DNA of 64,000 nt from Agrococcus lahaulensis DSM 17612 (GTDB taxonomy: Bacteria; Actinomycetota; Actinomycetes; Actinomycetales; Microbacteriaceae): the NCBI RefSeq assembly GCF_000425105.1, contig NZ_AULD01000005.1, forward strand, positions 248,001-312,000, written 5' to 3'. Within the stretch, counting starts at the first letter, position 1. Each line of letters opens with the position of its first letter. This document shows positions 8,141 through 16,355 of the stretch, piece after piece. Made by a program: the position numbers and the translations under genes. The notes under the pieces were generated by a model. The model was not told where the DNA came from and ran no database searches. It worked only from the letters and a program-made list of their open reading frames with translations.

Positions 8141-9556
8141 ATGCTCCTGGAGCGCTTCTACGACGAGGACCTCGCGCAGGCGAGCTACGTCATCGGCTGC
8201 CAGGCGACCGGGGAGGCGATCGTCGTCGACCCCCGCCGCGATGTCGAGGCCTACCTCGACTTCGCCACGAGCCGGGGCCTGCGCATCGCGCACGTGACCG
8301 AGACCCACATCCACGCGGACTACCTCTCGGGCACGCGCGAGCTCGCGGCGCGCACGGGCGCCCGCATGCACGTCTCCGACGAGGGTGGCCCCGACTGGAC
8401 CTACGGCGAGCGCTTCGACGACGCCGACCGAATGCTCGACGGCGACACGATCGCGGTCGGCAACATCACCCTGCGGGCCCTCCACACCCCCGGCCACACG
8501 CCCGAGCACCTCTCCTTCCTCGTCACCGACGGCGCGCAGGCCGACGAGCCCGGCTTCATGCTCACGGGCGACTTCGTCTTCGTCGGCGACGTCGGGCGGC
8601 CCGATCTGCTCGACGAGGCTGCCGGCGGCGTCGACACCCGATTCGAGGGCGCGAAGCAGCTCTTCGCGAGCCTGCGCGATCGCTTCCTGACCCTGCCCGA
8701 CTACGTGCAGGTGCTGCCCGCGCACGGCGCCGGCAGCGCGTGCGGCAAGGCGCTCGGCGCGATCCCGACCACGACCGTCGGCTACGAGCGCGCCTTCGCG
8801 TGGTGGGCGCCGCATCTCGCGGCCGACGACGAGCAGGGCTTCGTCGACGAGCTGCTCTCCGGCCAACCCGACGCGCACGCCTACTTCGCGCGCATGAAGT
8901 CGCAGAACCGCTCCGGCCCCGCGCTCCTCGGCGAGCTCGCCCCGCTGCCCGAGCGCTCGATCGAGTCGGTGCGCGAGCTGCTCGTGGCCGACGCGACGAT
9001 CCTCGTCGACACCCGCGACCAGCACGCCGTGCACGCCGGCACCGTTGAGGGCGCACTGAACATCCCCGGCGCCGACAAGGCAGCCAGCTACGGCGCCTGG
9101 GTCTACGACCCCGAGGCCGAGTCGCGACCGCTCGTGCTGCTCGCCGACGACGAGGGCGAGGCGGGGCGGATGCGCGACCACCTCGTGCGGGTCGGGATCG
9201 ACGCCGTCGAGGGCTACGTGTGCTCGCTCGACCGACTGCCCCTCGTGCAGCCGCGGCTGCTGCCGCCGGAGGAGCTCGACGGCCTCGCCGACGCGCAGCT
9301 CGTCGACGTGCGCGGCCGGTCCGAGCACGACGCCGGCCACATCCCGGGCTCCCGCCACCTCAGCGGCGGCCGCGCCCTCTGGCACCTCGACGAGCTGCCG
9401 CGGGGCGGCACGGTCGTCACCTACTGCCAGAGCGGTGTGCGCAACAGCGTCGTCGCGAGCGCGCTGCGGCGCGCAGGCGTCGACGTCGTCGAGCTCGACG
9501 GCTCGTACGCGGGCTGGCTGCGCTCGAGCGCGGGCGAGCCGGTCACCGCCACGTGA
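8141..9556 (+). CDS. MBL-fold persulfide dioxygenase/rhodanese fusion
   Basis: 471 residues. N-terminal metallo-beta-lactamase domain with THIHADYLSG (55-64), HTPGHTPEH and GDFVFVGDVGRPDL, the ETHE1-like iron-binding set that oxidises glutathione, bacillithiol, mycothiol or CoA persulfide to sulfite. Two rhodanese domains follow: the first (about 310-385) has no Cys in its loop and looks inactive; the second ends in YCQSGVRNS (Cys near 429), an active sulfurtransferase loop. This order (dioxygenase, pseudo-rhodanese, rhodanese) is that of CstB. It acts in sulfide detoxification. Good site GAGAGGAAGGG before ATG 8141. Confidence 0.9.
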   Translation: MLLERFYDEDLAQASYVIGCQATGEAIVVDPRRDVEAYLDFATSRGLRIAHVTETHIHADYLSGTRELAARTGARMHVSDEGGPDWTYGERFDDADRMLDGDTIAVGNITLRALHTPGHTPEHLSFLVTDGAQADEPGFMLTGDFVFVGDVGRPDLLDEAAGGVDTRFEGAKQLFASLRDRFLTLPDYVQVLPAHGAGSACGKALGAIPTTTVGYERAFAWWAPHLAADDEQGFVDELLSGQPDAHAYFARMKSQNRSGPALLGELAPLPERSIESVRELLVADATILVDTRDQHAVHAGTVEGALNIPGADKAASYGAWVYDPEAESRPLVLLADDEGEAGRMRDHLVRVGIDAVEGYVCSLDRLPLVQPRLLPPEELDGLADAQLVDVRGRSEHDAGHIPGSRHLSGGRALWHLDELPRGGTVVTYCQSGVRNSVVASALRRAGVDVVELDGSYAGWLRSSAGEPVTAT

Positions 9557-9617
9557 GCGCACCGCTCGTTCCCCTCACCCACAGCCCACACCGACCCGCG
9601 ACCGGAAGGATCGGACC

Positions 9618-9995
9618 ATGACCACCCGAGACATCACCATCGACACCTTCGAGCCGACCGTCGCGGCGGACGGCATCGTGCTGCTCGACTTCTGGGCCGC
9701 GTGGTGCGGACCGTGCCGCATGTTCGCCCCCACGTTCGAGCGCGCGTCCGAGCAGCACCCCGACATCGTCTTCGGCAAGGTCGACACCGAGGATCAGCAG
9801 CAGCTCGCCGCGGCCTTCGGCATCACCTCGATCCCGACCCTGATGGCGTTCCGCGACGGCATCCGGGTGTTCTCGCAGCCCGGCGCGCTGCCCCCGGAGC
9901 AGCTCGAGCAGCTCATCGCGGGCGTGCGCGGCCTCGACATGGACGACGTGCGGCGGCAGCTCGCCGAGCAGGACTCCGGCAGCCCCTCGGCATGA
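9618..9995 (+). CDS. trxA: Thioredoxin
   Basis: 125 residues with the active site WCGPC at 29-33 and the cis-proline segment SIPTLMAF. Reduces disulfides and probably persulfides formed by the enzymes upstream; CstB-type operons often carry a thioredoxin. GGAAGGA lies at good spacing before ATG 9618. The stop overlaps the start of the next gene in ATGA. A short C-terminal extension after residue 105 (LDMDDVRRQLAEQDSG) goes beyond the usual thioredoxin fold. Confidence 0.93.
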   Translation: MTTRDITIDTFEPTVAADGIVLLDFWAAWCGPCRMFAPTFERASEQHPDIVFGKVDTEDQQQLAAAFGITSIPTLMAFRDGIRVFSQPGALPPEQLEQLIAGVRGLDMDDVRRQLAEQDSGSPSA

Positions 9996-10240
9996 GCGCG
10001 CGCGGTCGCCCTATCCGCTGCGCATCCGGCACGCCGGAGCGGGTGACCCAGGCCGGCATCGGCCTGCTGCTCGCGGCCTTCGCGCTCGACAGCCTCGACC
10101 AGCCGCTGCTCGCGATCACAACGGCGCTCGGTGGAGCGCTGCTCATCGTCGGTGCGATCCGCGGCTGGTGCCCCGGCGGGCTGCTGGCCCAGCGCGTCGC
10201 AGCGGCGCCCCGAGAGGAGCAGCAGCCGGTCGAGCGCTGA
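9992..10240 (+). CDS. DUF2892/YgaP-like small membrane protein
   Basis: 82 residues with two hydrophobic segments (about 20-36 and 39-57) and a Cys-containing turn GAIRGWCPGGLL, as in the transmembrane part of YgaP-type rhodanese proteins. Stand-alone versions occur in sulfide/persulfide operons and are thought to help move or anchor sulfur species at the membrane. Its ATG overlaps the thioredoxin stop, so it is the last translated unit of the CstR-like operon. Confidence 0.82.
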   Translation: MSARGRPIRCASGTPERVTQAGIGLLLAAFALDSLDQPLLAITTALGGALLIVGAIRGWCPGGLLAQRVAAAPREEQQPVER

Positions 10241-10365
10241 GCGAGCCAGGCGCCAGGCACGTCCAGGGACGAGCGCGCCGCGCGCCGTAGACTGGATGCG
10301 GTGTGCCGGGAAGCCTGGTCGGCGTGCCGCCGGGCGCGTGGCTCGGTGGCGTCGAGAGGAGCCCC

Positions 10366-11625
10366 GTGGAGCCCACCCGCACCCCGACCGGCGCGCGACG
10401 CGCGCGCCTCGCGCAAGCGCTGCGACTCGAGACGACGAGCGGCGTGCTGCTGCTCGTCGCCGCTGCCGCCGCACTCATCTGGGCGAACTCGCCCTGGCGC
10501 GAGTCGTACGCATCCCTCATGGAGCTGCGCCTCGGCCCCGAGGCGCTGCACCTCGACCTGAGCGTCGCCGCGTGGGCCGCGGATGGGCTGCTCGCGGTGT
10601 TCTTCTACGTCGTCGGCGTCGAGCTCAAGCACGAGATCGTCGCGGGGAGCCTCCGCGATCCGAAGCGCGCGGCCGTGCCGGTGCTCGCCGCGGTCGGCGG
10701 CATGGCGCTGCCGGCCGCCGTCTACGTCGGCATCGTGCTGGTGGCGGGCGACCCGGCGGCGCTCAGCGGCTGGGCGATCCCCGCCGCGACCGACATCGCG
10801 TTCGCCCTCGCGGTGCTCGCGATCTTCGGCCGCGGGCTCCCGATCGGCCTGCGCACCTTCCTGCTCACGCTCGCGGTGGTCGACGACCTGCTCGCGATCG
10901 TCGTGATCGCCGTCTTCTACACCGCGACCGTGCAGCTGTTCGCGCTGCTCGGCGCCGCCCTCGCGGTCACTGCCTTCGCGCTGCTCGTCCGCAGCCGCTT
11001 CGACTCGCCGTGGGTGCTGATCCCCATCGCGCTCGTCGCGTGGTGGCTCATGCACGAGTCCGGCGTGCACGCGACGATCGCGGGGGTGCTGCTCGGCGCG
11101 ACCGTGCCGGCGGATCGCCTCTACGGCGAGCGCGAGCCTCGTACCCATCAGCACGAGGCCGCGGTGCGGCCGTGGTCGACGGCGATCGCATTGCCCGTCT
11201 TCGCCTTCTGCTCCGCCGGCGTCTCGGTCGCCGACGGCGGCGGCTTCGCGGAGCTCGCGGCGCAGCCGGTGCTGCTCGCCGTCGCCGCTGGCCTCGTGCT
11301 CGGCAAGCTGCTCGGCGTGCTCGGCGTGACGGCGATCGCGACCCGCTTCACCGGGCTGCGGCTGCCCGACGGCATCGGGATCCGCGACCTCGTGCCCGTC
11401 GCCCTGCTCACCGGCATCGGGTTCACCGTCTCGCTGCTCATCACCGAGCTGTCGTTCGACGACGCCGCCCGCACCGATGCGGCGAAGCTCGCCGTGCTCG
11501 TCGGCTCGGGCATCGCGGCGCTGCTCGCCGCGCCCCTCCTGCGCTGGGACGCGCGCCGCGCGCGCAGCGCCGACGAGAACCGCGACGGCGTGCGCGATTC
11601 GGCTCAGCCTCGCATCGGTGACTGA
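10366..11625 (+). CDS. nhaA: Na+/H+ antiporter NhaA
   Basis: 419 residues, multi-spanning inner-membrane antiporter that exports Na+ or Li+ in exchange for protons. Family signatures visible are IWANSPWRESY, VFFYVVGVELKHE, IPAATDIAFALAVLA and the essential adjacent aspartates in VVDDLLAIVVIAVFY (about 173-174). GTG at 10366 is preferred because GAGAGGAG precedes it. An in-frame GTG at 10303 downstream of a TAGACT box is an alternative start adding 21 residues. The C-terminal tail after about 390 is charged and divergent. Confidence 0.93.
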   Translation: MEPTRTPTGARRARLAQALRLETTSGVLLLVAAAAALIWANSPWRESYASLMELRLGPEALHLDLSVAAWAADGLLAVFFYVVGVELKHEIVAGSLRDPKRAAVPVLAAVGGMALPAAVYVGIVLVAGDPAALSGWAIPAATDIAFALAVLAIFGRGLPIGLRTFLLTLAVVDDLLAIVVIAVFYTATVQLFALLGAALAVTAFALLVRSRFDSPWVLIPIALVAWWLMHESGVHATIAGVLLGATVPADRLYGEREPRTHQHEAAVRPWSTAIALPVFAFCSAGVSVADGGGFAELAAQPVLLAVAAGLVLGKLLGVLGVTAIATRFTGLRLPDGIGIRDLVPVALLTGIGFTVSLLITELSFDDAARTDAAKLAVLVGSGIAALLAAPLLRWDARRARSADENRDGVRDSAQPRIGD

Positions 11626-11902
11626 CCCCGGGGTCGCGGCTCCTGGGCATCGACGCCCGCCCCAGGCTTCTCCCGAGGATCCCGTCTAGGGTCGCGGTTG
11701 ATCGAACTGCCGAGCGGTTCGCGTGCGGATCGTCTCGGGTCGGGGCTGTCGACGACTTCGCGATGGTCCCGCGTCGGCCGCGAACCGGTGCCCGGCGTGC
11801 GACCATGCGACCCGGCAGCGGGCGAAGAGCAGAACCGATCGGCGACGGCGCAGCGCGTGCATCCCCCGGAGCCGGTCGCCATCACGAACGAAGAGGAGCC
11901 CT

Positions 11903-13009
11903 ATGGAAGCGACGCGATCTGCAGCGACGAGCGACGAGTGGAGCTTCGAGGCGCCGCCGTTCGGCGCCCGTGGCCCCGTGAGCGAGCAGCTCCTCGCCGC
12001 GTTCCGCCGACCCGCCGCCGACGCCGACGAGACGCTCGCCGGACTGCCGGTCGCGCTCGCCGACGCGATCGCGGCCACGGACGACATCGCTCGCGACGAC
12101 GACCTGCAGCTGTCGCTCCTGCTCCTGCACGGCCTGCACTACGGCTCCGTCGTCGATGCCGACGAGGAGTGGGAGTGGCACCCGTCGACCGTTGCGGCCC
12201 GGGTCGCCATCGAGCGCGCCTTCGAGCACGAGCTCCGCGAGCGAGTGGGAAGCGTCGCGGTGCCGTCCGCCGACGCCGAGGCGGTCGCGGCCGCGCTCTT
12301 CAAGCTGACGAAGCCGACGCCCGGACCGAGCGTCGCGCGATTCGTCGCGAAGCAGGCGACCGACGAGCAGGCGCGCGAGTACGTGGTGCTGCGCTCCGTG
12401 TACACGCTCAAGGAGGCCGACGCGCAGACGTGGAGCATCCCGCGGCTGAGCGGACGGGCCAAGGCCGCCCTCGTCGAGATCCAGGCGGACGAGTACGGCG
12501 GCGGGCGCCCGGAGCGGATGCACTCGGCGATCTTCGCGAGGACGATGCGCGAGCTGGGTCTCGACGACCGCTACGGCGCGTACCTCGACGCCGTGCCCGC
12601 CATCACGATCGCCTCCTTCAACATGATGAGCATGTTCGGGCTGAACCGGCGCCTGCGGGGCGCGAGCGCCGGGCACTACGCCGCCTACGAGATGACCTCG
12701 TCCCTCCCCAACCGCATGCTCGGCGACGGGTTCCGGCGCCTAGGCTACGGCGAGGAGGTCACCGACTACTTCGACGAGCACGTCGAGGCGGATGCGGTGC
12801 ACGAGCAGATCGCGGGCCGCGACCTGGCAGGCGGGCTGGCCGAGCACGAGCCGTCGCTCGTGCCCGACATCATGTTCGGCGCCGTCGCGTCGATGATGAT
12901 CGACGGCTGGGCGGCGGAGCGGACCCTCGATGCATGGACGGCCGGTCGCTCCGCGCTGCGGGAAGCGGTCGACCTGGGTCGCAGCGCGCAGCTCGAAGAG
13001 GTGTCGTGA
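11903..13009 (+). CDS. Iron-containing redox enzyme (haem-oxygenase-like fold)
   Basis: 368 residues, member of the haem-oxygenase-like diiron group (Pfam Haem_oxygenas_2). Visible family blocks are LLLHGLHYGSVVDADEEWEW, VEIQADEYGGGRPERMHSAIFARTMRELGLD and SSLPNRMLGDGFRRLGYGEEVTDYFDEHVEADAVHE, which supply Glu/His ligands for a non-haem iron centre. Oxidative C-C or C-H chemistry is typical of the fold, but the substrate cannot be read. ATG 11903 has AAGAGGAG upstream. The CDGSH gene starts inside its stop (TGATG), so the two are translationally coupled and may be redox partners. Confidence 0.87.
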   Translation: MEATRSAATSDEWSFEAPPFGARGPVSEQLLAAFRRPAADADETLAGLPVALADAIAATDDIARDDDLQLSLLLLHGLHYGSVVDADEEWEWHPSTVAARVAIERAFEHELRERVGSVAVPSADAEAVAAALFKLTKPTPGPSVARFVAKQATDEQAREYVVLRSVYTLKEADAQTWSIPRLSGRAKAALVEIQADEYGGGRPERMHSAIFARTMRELGLDDRYGAYLDAVPAITIASFNMMSMFGLNRRLRGASAGHYAAYEMTSSLPNRMLGDGFRRLGYGEEVTDYFDEHVEADAVHEQIAGRDLAGGLAEHEPSLVPDIMFGAVASMMIDGWAAERTLDAWTAGRSALREAVDLGRSAQLEEVS

Positions 13010-13236
13010 TGCACGCATCGGAGATCGTCGCCTGCGTCGACGGGCCGCTGCTCGTGCGCGGGGACTTCGAGCTGGTCTCGTCGACCGGCGAGCCGGTCGA
13101 GCGCACGCGACGCACCGTGGCGCTGTGCCGATGCGGGGCTTCGGCGATCAAGCCCTTCTGCGACGGCACGCACAAGCTCGTCGGCTTCCGCACCGAGCCG
13201 CCGCGGGAGCCCGACGCCGTCGAGGGCTCGCAGTAG
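13009..13236 (+). CDS. CDGSH iron-sulfur domain protein
   Basis: 75 residues, a single CDGSH domain. The cluster-binding motif CRCGASAIKPFCDGTH (40-55) gives the three-Cys, one-His ligand set for a labile [2Fe-2S] cluster. Such proteins act as redox or cluster-transfer partners. The start overlaps the stop of the haem-oxygenase-like enzyme (TGATG at 13007-13011); this pairing is common in Actinobacteria and suggests electron or iron delivery to that enzyme, which is inference. Confidence 0.9.
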   Translation: MHASEIVACVDGPLLVRGDFELVSSTGEPVERTRRTVALCRCGASAIKPFCDGTHKLVGFRTEPPREPDAVEGSQ

Positions 13237-13421
13237 CGGTCAGACGGCAGCGCGTTCTTCACGCCGTCCCAGACGATGCTGACGGCGATCACCTCGGGGC
13301 TCGCGCTGGGCTGGCGAGCGCTCGGCGGGATGCGCCATTGCGTCCTATTGGTACGCATCGGCTCTCATCGACTTTGGAGAGGCGAATCGTTCGCGCGTTG
13401 AGTGCGCCGCCGCGCCGCAGC

Positions 13422-14099
13422 TCAACGAGCCGTCGCAGTCTCCTGCCGCCGCACGATCTCGGTGATCCACGTGGGCGCGAACGGCGACGTGCAGTTCGGC
13501 GGCGTCGGGTAGTCCTTCAGCACCCCGAGCCGCTCGCCGATCGCGAGCGCCCGCGCGCGGTGCTCGGGATGCGCGATGCCGATCTGCGCGAGCGTCGTGT
13601 TCATCTCCCACTGCAGCCGTTCGGGCGCATCCCGCATCTCCGCCTCGATCGTGTCGAGCAGGGCGGGGAGGTCGAGCCCCTCCGGGCGCTTGACGACCCG
13701 GTCGCTCGTCAGCGCCCATCCCGCGCTCGCGACCACGGCATCCGCGTCGTCGAGCCAGGCGAGGCGCAGAGCGTCGGCCTCCGGGTGCTTCTTCACGACG
13801 TAGTTCACGAGCCAGTCGTGCACCTTCGGGGCGCGCGCCTCGCGCAGCATGGCGTCGAGCGCGTCGCGCGAGAACGATTTCGGGCGGCAGATGAGGAGCG
13901 CGAGCAGCCGCGCGGCGGTGTCATCCGTCGCCCACAGCTCGAGGGCGAGCTCGTGCTGCGTCTTCAGCCGCTTCGCGATCGCGCGCAGCTTGCCGAGGTT
14001 GACGCCGTGGTCGTCGCCGTGGCGCTCGTTGACCTCGCGCATGCGCGGGTCGTCGAGGGCGGCGAGCTCGGCGAGCAGCGCCTCGGCGGTGTCGCTCAC
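13422..14099 (-). CDS. DNA alkylation repair protein, AlkD-like HEAT repeat
   Basis: 225 residues, built of helical HEAT-like repeats. Family blocks include GVNLGKLRAIAKRLKTQHELALELW, HDWLVNYVVKKHPE and LDDADAVVASAGWALTSDRVV. AlkD-type proteins remove bulky or positively charged alkylated bases without base flipping. GTG 14099 is chosen because GGGAGG lies upstream; a longer in-frame extension has no similarity. Convergent with the CDGSH gene. Some members of this broader family lack glycosylase activity, so the activity is probable rather than certain. Confidence 0.82.
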   Translation of the reverse strand: MSDTAEALLAELAALDDPRMREVNERHGDDHGVNLGKLRAIAKRLKTQHELALELWATDDTAARLLALLICRPKSFSRDALDAMLREARAPKVHDWLVNYVVKKHPEADALRLAWLDDADAVVASAGWALTSDRVVKRPEGLDLPALLDTIEAEMRDAPERLQWEMNTTLAQIGIAHPEHRARALAIGERLGVLKDYPTPPNCTSPFAPTWITEIVRRQETATAR

Positions 14100-14234
14100 G
14101 TCGCCTCCCGGGGTCCCGCCACAGCGTAGCCCCGTCACGCTTCGCAGGCGATCCCCCGGCGCCGAGGGGAATCCTCCCTCGACCATCCCGGATCGCCTGC
14201 AGAACGAAGTGCGCCGCGGCGGTGGCGTCTGCGC

Positions 14235-15242
14235 TCAGCGGTTGCGCTCGGACTGGTGCGACGCGCCGGGGCCGCCGACCTCCTCGGGGAGCTCGTCGAT
14301 CGGGACGATGACGATGTCCTGGATCTTCCAGTCGAGGTCGATGCAGCCGTCGCGCGCGTCCATGAGCTGCTGCATCGTCGGGTGCATGCCGTGCCGTGGC
14401 ACGACGAACGACTCGACGTGGAAGACGTGGCCCTGGTCGCGCACGCGCGAGCCGGCCTGCGCCACCCACGGCAGGCCGCGCAGGTACTCGTCGATCTCCG
14501 CGGCGTCGGGATGCGGCTCGCCCTCGTCGAAGGTCGTCGCACGGGTGTCCATGAGGTCGGTGATCGCCGCCTTCATGTTCTTCACCCCGTCCGAGAGGAC
14601 GCTCGCCGAGATGAACAAGGCGGCCGCAGAGTCGGCCCACCAGAGGCCGAGCCCGATGCCGGCGACCCCGACGATCGAGCCGGCCGCGGTCATCCAGTCG
14701 GCCTTGTTCATGTCGGCGTCGGCGTAGAGCACCTTGTCGTGCAGCTCCTCCGCGAGCTGCATCTTCACCTTGCCGAACCAGATCGGCAGCGGGATGGTGA
14801 GCGCCATCACGCCCATCATGAGCCAGCCGAGCCAGAGCTGCTGGCCGAAGATCACGACGGTGCCGATCGGCGGGTGCTCGGCCATGACGAGCCCCGAGAC
14901 CGAGTCGTAGATGAGGAATCCGCCCATGGCGAAGAGCGCGACACCGGCGACGAGGTGCGCGACGCCGACCGAGCGGTGGAAGCCGTAGGGGTAGGCCTTC
15001 GTCGGCGTCTTGTTGACGAGCCGCACCGCGAGCAGGAACGCGAACGGCGGGGCGAGCGAGAGGAGGTCTTCGATCCACGCGGCCTTCATGGCCTGCGAAC
15101 CGCCCATCACGAGCCCAACGGCGGTGATGGCGACGGCGAGGAAGCCGATCGTCGCCCACTCGATGCGGATGGCACGCTGGAGCGCCCGCTGCTGCCGCTC
15201 GGGCAGCTCCGTGCGTCCGAAGCGATCGGTGCGAGCCTTCAT
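14235..15242 (-). CDS. Cation diffusion facilitator-type transporter, atypical metal site
   Basis: 335 residues with six predicted membrane helices and a cytoplasmic C-terminal domain rich in His/Asp (FHVESFVVPRHGMHPTMQQLMDARDG). This is the CDF layout, exporting divalent metals against protons. The canonical site-A motifs are altered: the helix 2 region reads WIEDLLSLAPP and the helix 5 HxxxD motif reads MNKAD, with Met in place of His. Its ATG overlaps the stop of the lipoprotein gene (ATGA, 15239-15242). Metal identity cannot be predicted. Confidence 0.85.
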   Translation of the reverse strand: MKARTDRFGRTELPERQQRALQRAIRIEWATIGFLAVAITAVGLVMGGSQAMKAAWIEDLLSLAPPFAFLLAVRLVNKTPTKAYPYGFHRSVGVAHLVAGVALFAMGGFLIYDSVSGLVMAEHPPIGTVVIFGQQLWLGWLMMGVMALTIPLPIWFGKVKMQLAEELHDKVLYADADMNKADWMTAAGSIVGVAGIGLGLWWADSAAALFISASVLSDGVKNMKAAITDLMDTRATTFDEGEPHPDAAEIDEYLRGLPWVAQAGSRVRDQGHVFHVESFVVPRHGMHPTMQQLMDARDGCIDLDWKIQDIVIVPIDELPEEVGGPGASHQSERNR

Positions 15243-15718
15243 GCGCCGGTCTCCTCGTGCAGGAACGTCTCGAGCTCGACGAGGAAGGCGTTCTCTCCCA
15301 TCGGCACGATCATGACGTGCTTCTCAGTGCGACCGTCGGCGGTCTGCTCCTCGACGTAGGGCCGCGTCGTCGAGTCGCGCTCCGCCCACGGGGTGTCGTG
15401 CAGGAAGCCGCCGATCACGAGATCGAGCTCGCCCTGCTCGAGCGCGTGGAGCAGCTCCGCTTCGCTGCCGGTCGTCCACGCGATGTCGGCGTCGAGCCGC
15501 TCGGCGAACTTCTCGACGAGCGCGGGCTCCGAGCCGGTCGGCTCATCGACGTCGTCGAGCTCGACGTAGGGGCGGTGCTCGGTGGCGCCGACGCGCAGCA
15601 CGTCCCCGCGCACCCGCTCGAGCGTGCCCTCCGGGTCGTTGGGGAACTGCATGCCGCAGCCGGTCAGAGCAACCGCCGCGACCATCGCGCTCGCGAGCGC
15701 CAACCGCATCCTCACCAT
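15239..15718 (-). CDS. Small lipoprotein, solute-binding-protein-like
   Basis: 159 residues. Signal peptide with lipobox LTGC (about residues 18-21), then a fragment resembling the first lobe of a family-3 extracellular solute-binding protein: VLRVGATEHRPYVELD, LVEKFAERLDADIAWTTGSEAELLHALEQGELDLVIGGF. It is about half the usual length and lacks the second lobe, so it may be a truncated or specialised sensor. TAGTGT lies seven bases before the ATG, suggesting a leaderless transcript. Coupled to the CDF gene, which hints at metal capture or sensing at the membrane; inference. Confidence 0.78.
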   Translation of the reverse strand: MVRMRLALASAMVAAVALTGCGMQFPNDPEGTLERVRGDVLRVGATEHRPYVELDDVDEPTGSEPALVEKFAERLDADIAWTTGSEAELLHALEQGELDLVIGGFLHDTPWAERDSTTRPYVEEQTADGRTEKHVMIVPMGENAFLVELETFLHEETGA

Positions 15719-15769
15719 GGTCCGGACACTAGCCCCGCCACCGTAGAGCGCGCTGGAGCCGAGGCGCTC

Positions 15770-16339
15770 CTAGCGCTTGCCGCGCAGCAGCGCCCGCACT
15801 CCGGCGAGCGCGCCGAGCCCCACGAGCACCCACGGGCCCGCCACCAGGATCGGGTCGATCCACTGGTGGTTGACGTCCGCGCGCTTCCGGCCGACGCGCG
15901 CCGTGAGGCCGTGCCGCAGCTCGCTCACGACGCCGGTCTGGGTGATGGGGTTGTCGGGCCGCAGGGTCGCGAGCGAGCGCAGGTGGGCGCCCCACGCATC
16001 CACCCGGTCTCCGGCGATGAGGAGGAGCCAGTGGGCGGCGCGACCCTCGCTGAAGCGGTCGTAGGCGAAGCGCCGGATCGCGCCCGAGACGCCGTGCAGC
16101 GGCGCCGCGGTGCCGAACACCGGCGGGAGCATGCCGTGCTCGATCGAGCGCTCGCGCGGCTGGTCGCCTTCGGGCTGCCGATCGGGGAAGTCCCAGTGCG
16201 CGCCCGTGCCGTTCAGATCGAAGCGCTCGCGCGGCACCGACGGCCGGTCGGCGGGGTCGAGGTCGACGCCCCAGCCGGGGATGCGTGCGCGCAGCTCCTC
16301 GCGCGTCGCCGGCTCGGGCTTGTTCGCGGTGTAGGGCAT
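15770..16339 (-). CDS. Conserved hypothetical protein with C-terminal membrane segment
   Basis: 189 residues. The N-terminal part is polar with DFPDRQPEGDQPRERSIEHGMLPPVFGTAAPLHGVSGAIRR; one hydrophobic helix lies near the end (PWVLVGLGALAGVRALL). No enzymatic motif recognised. It starts 16 bases downstream of the zinc alcohol dehydrogenase stop on the same strand, so the two are probably cotranscribed. ATG 16339 preceded by GGAGAG. Confidence 0.8.
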   Translation of the reverse strand: MPYTANKPEPATREELRARIPGWGVDLDPADRPSVPRERFDLNGTGAHWDFPDRQPEGDQPRERSIEHGMLPPVFGTAAPLHGVSGAIRRFAYDRFSEGRAAHWLLLIAGDRVDAWGAHLRSLATLRPDNPITQTGVVSELRHGLTARVGRKRADVNHQWIDPILVAGPWVLVGLGALAGVRALLRGKR

Positions 16340-16355
16340 GGTCGCTCTCCTGCTC

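Noticed and set aside
11626-11902. Possible small gene or RNA in the 277-bp gap after nhaA
   Set aside because: No conserved motif, ribosome-binding site with ORF, or stable hairpin beyond a short GC palindrome near 11630.
13237-13421. Possible gene remnant between the CDGSH and AlkD-like genes
   Set aside because: Short open stretches on both strands, but no recognisable domain and no start/stop structure; left unassigned.
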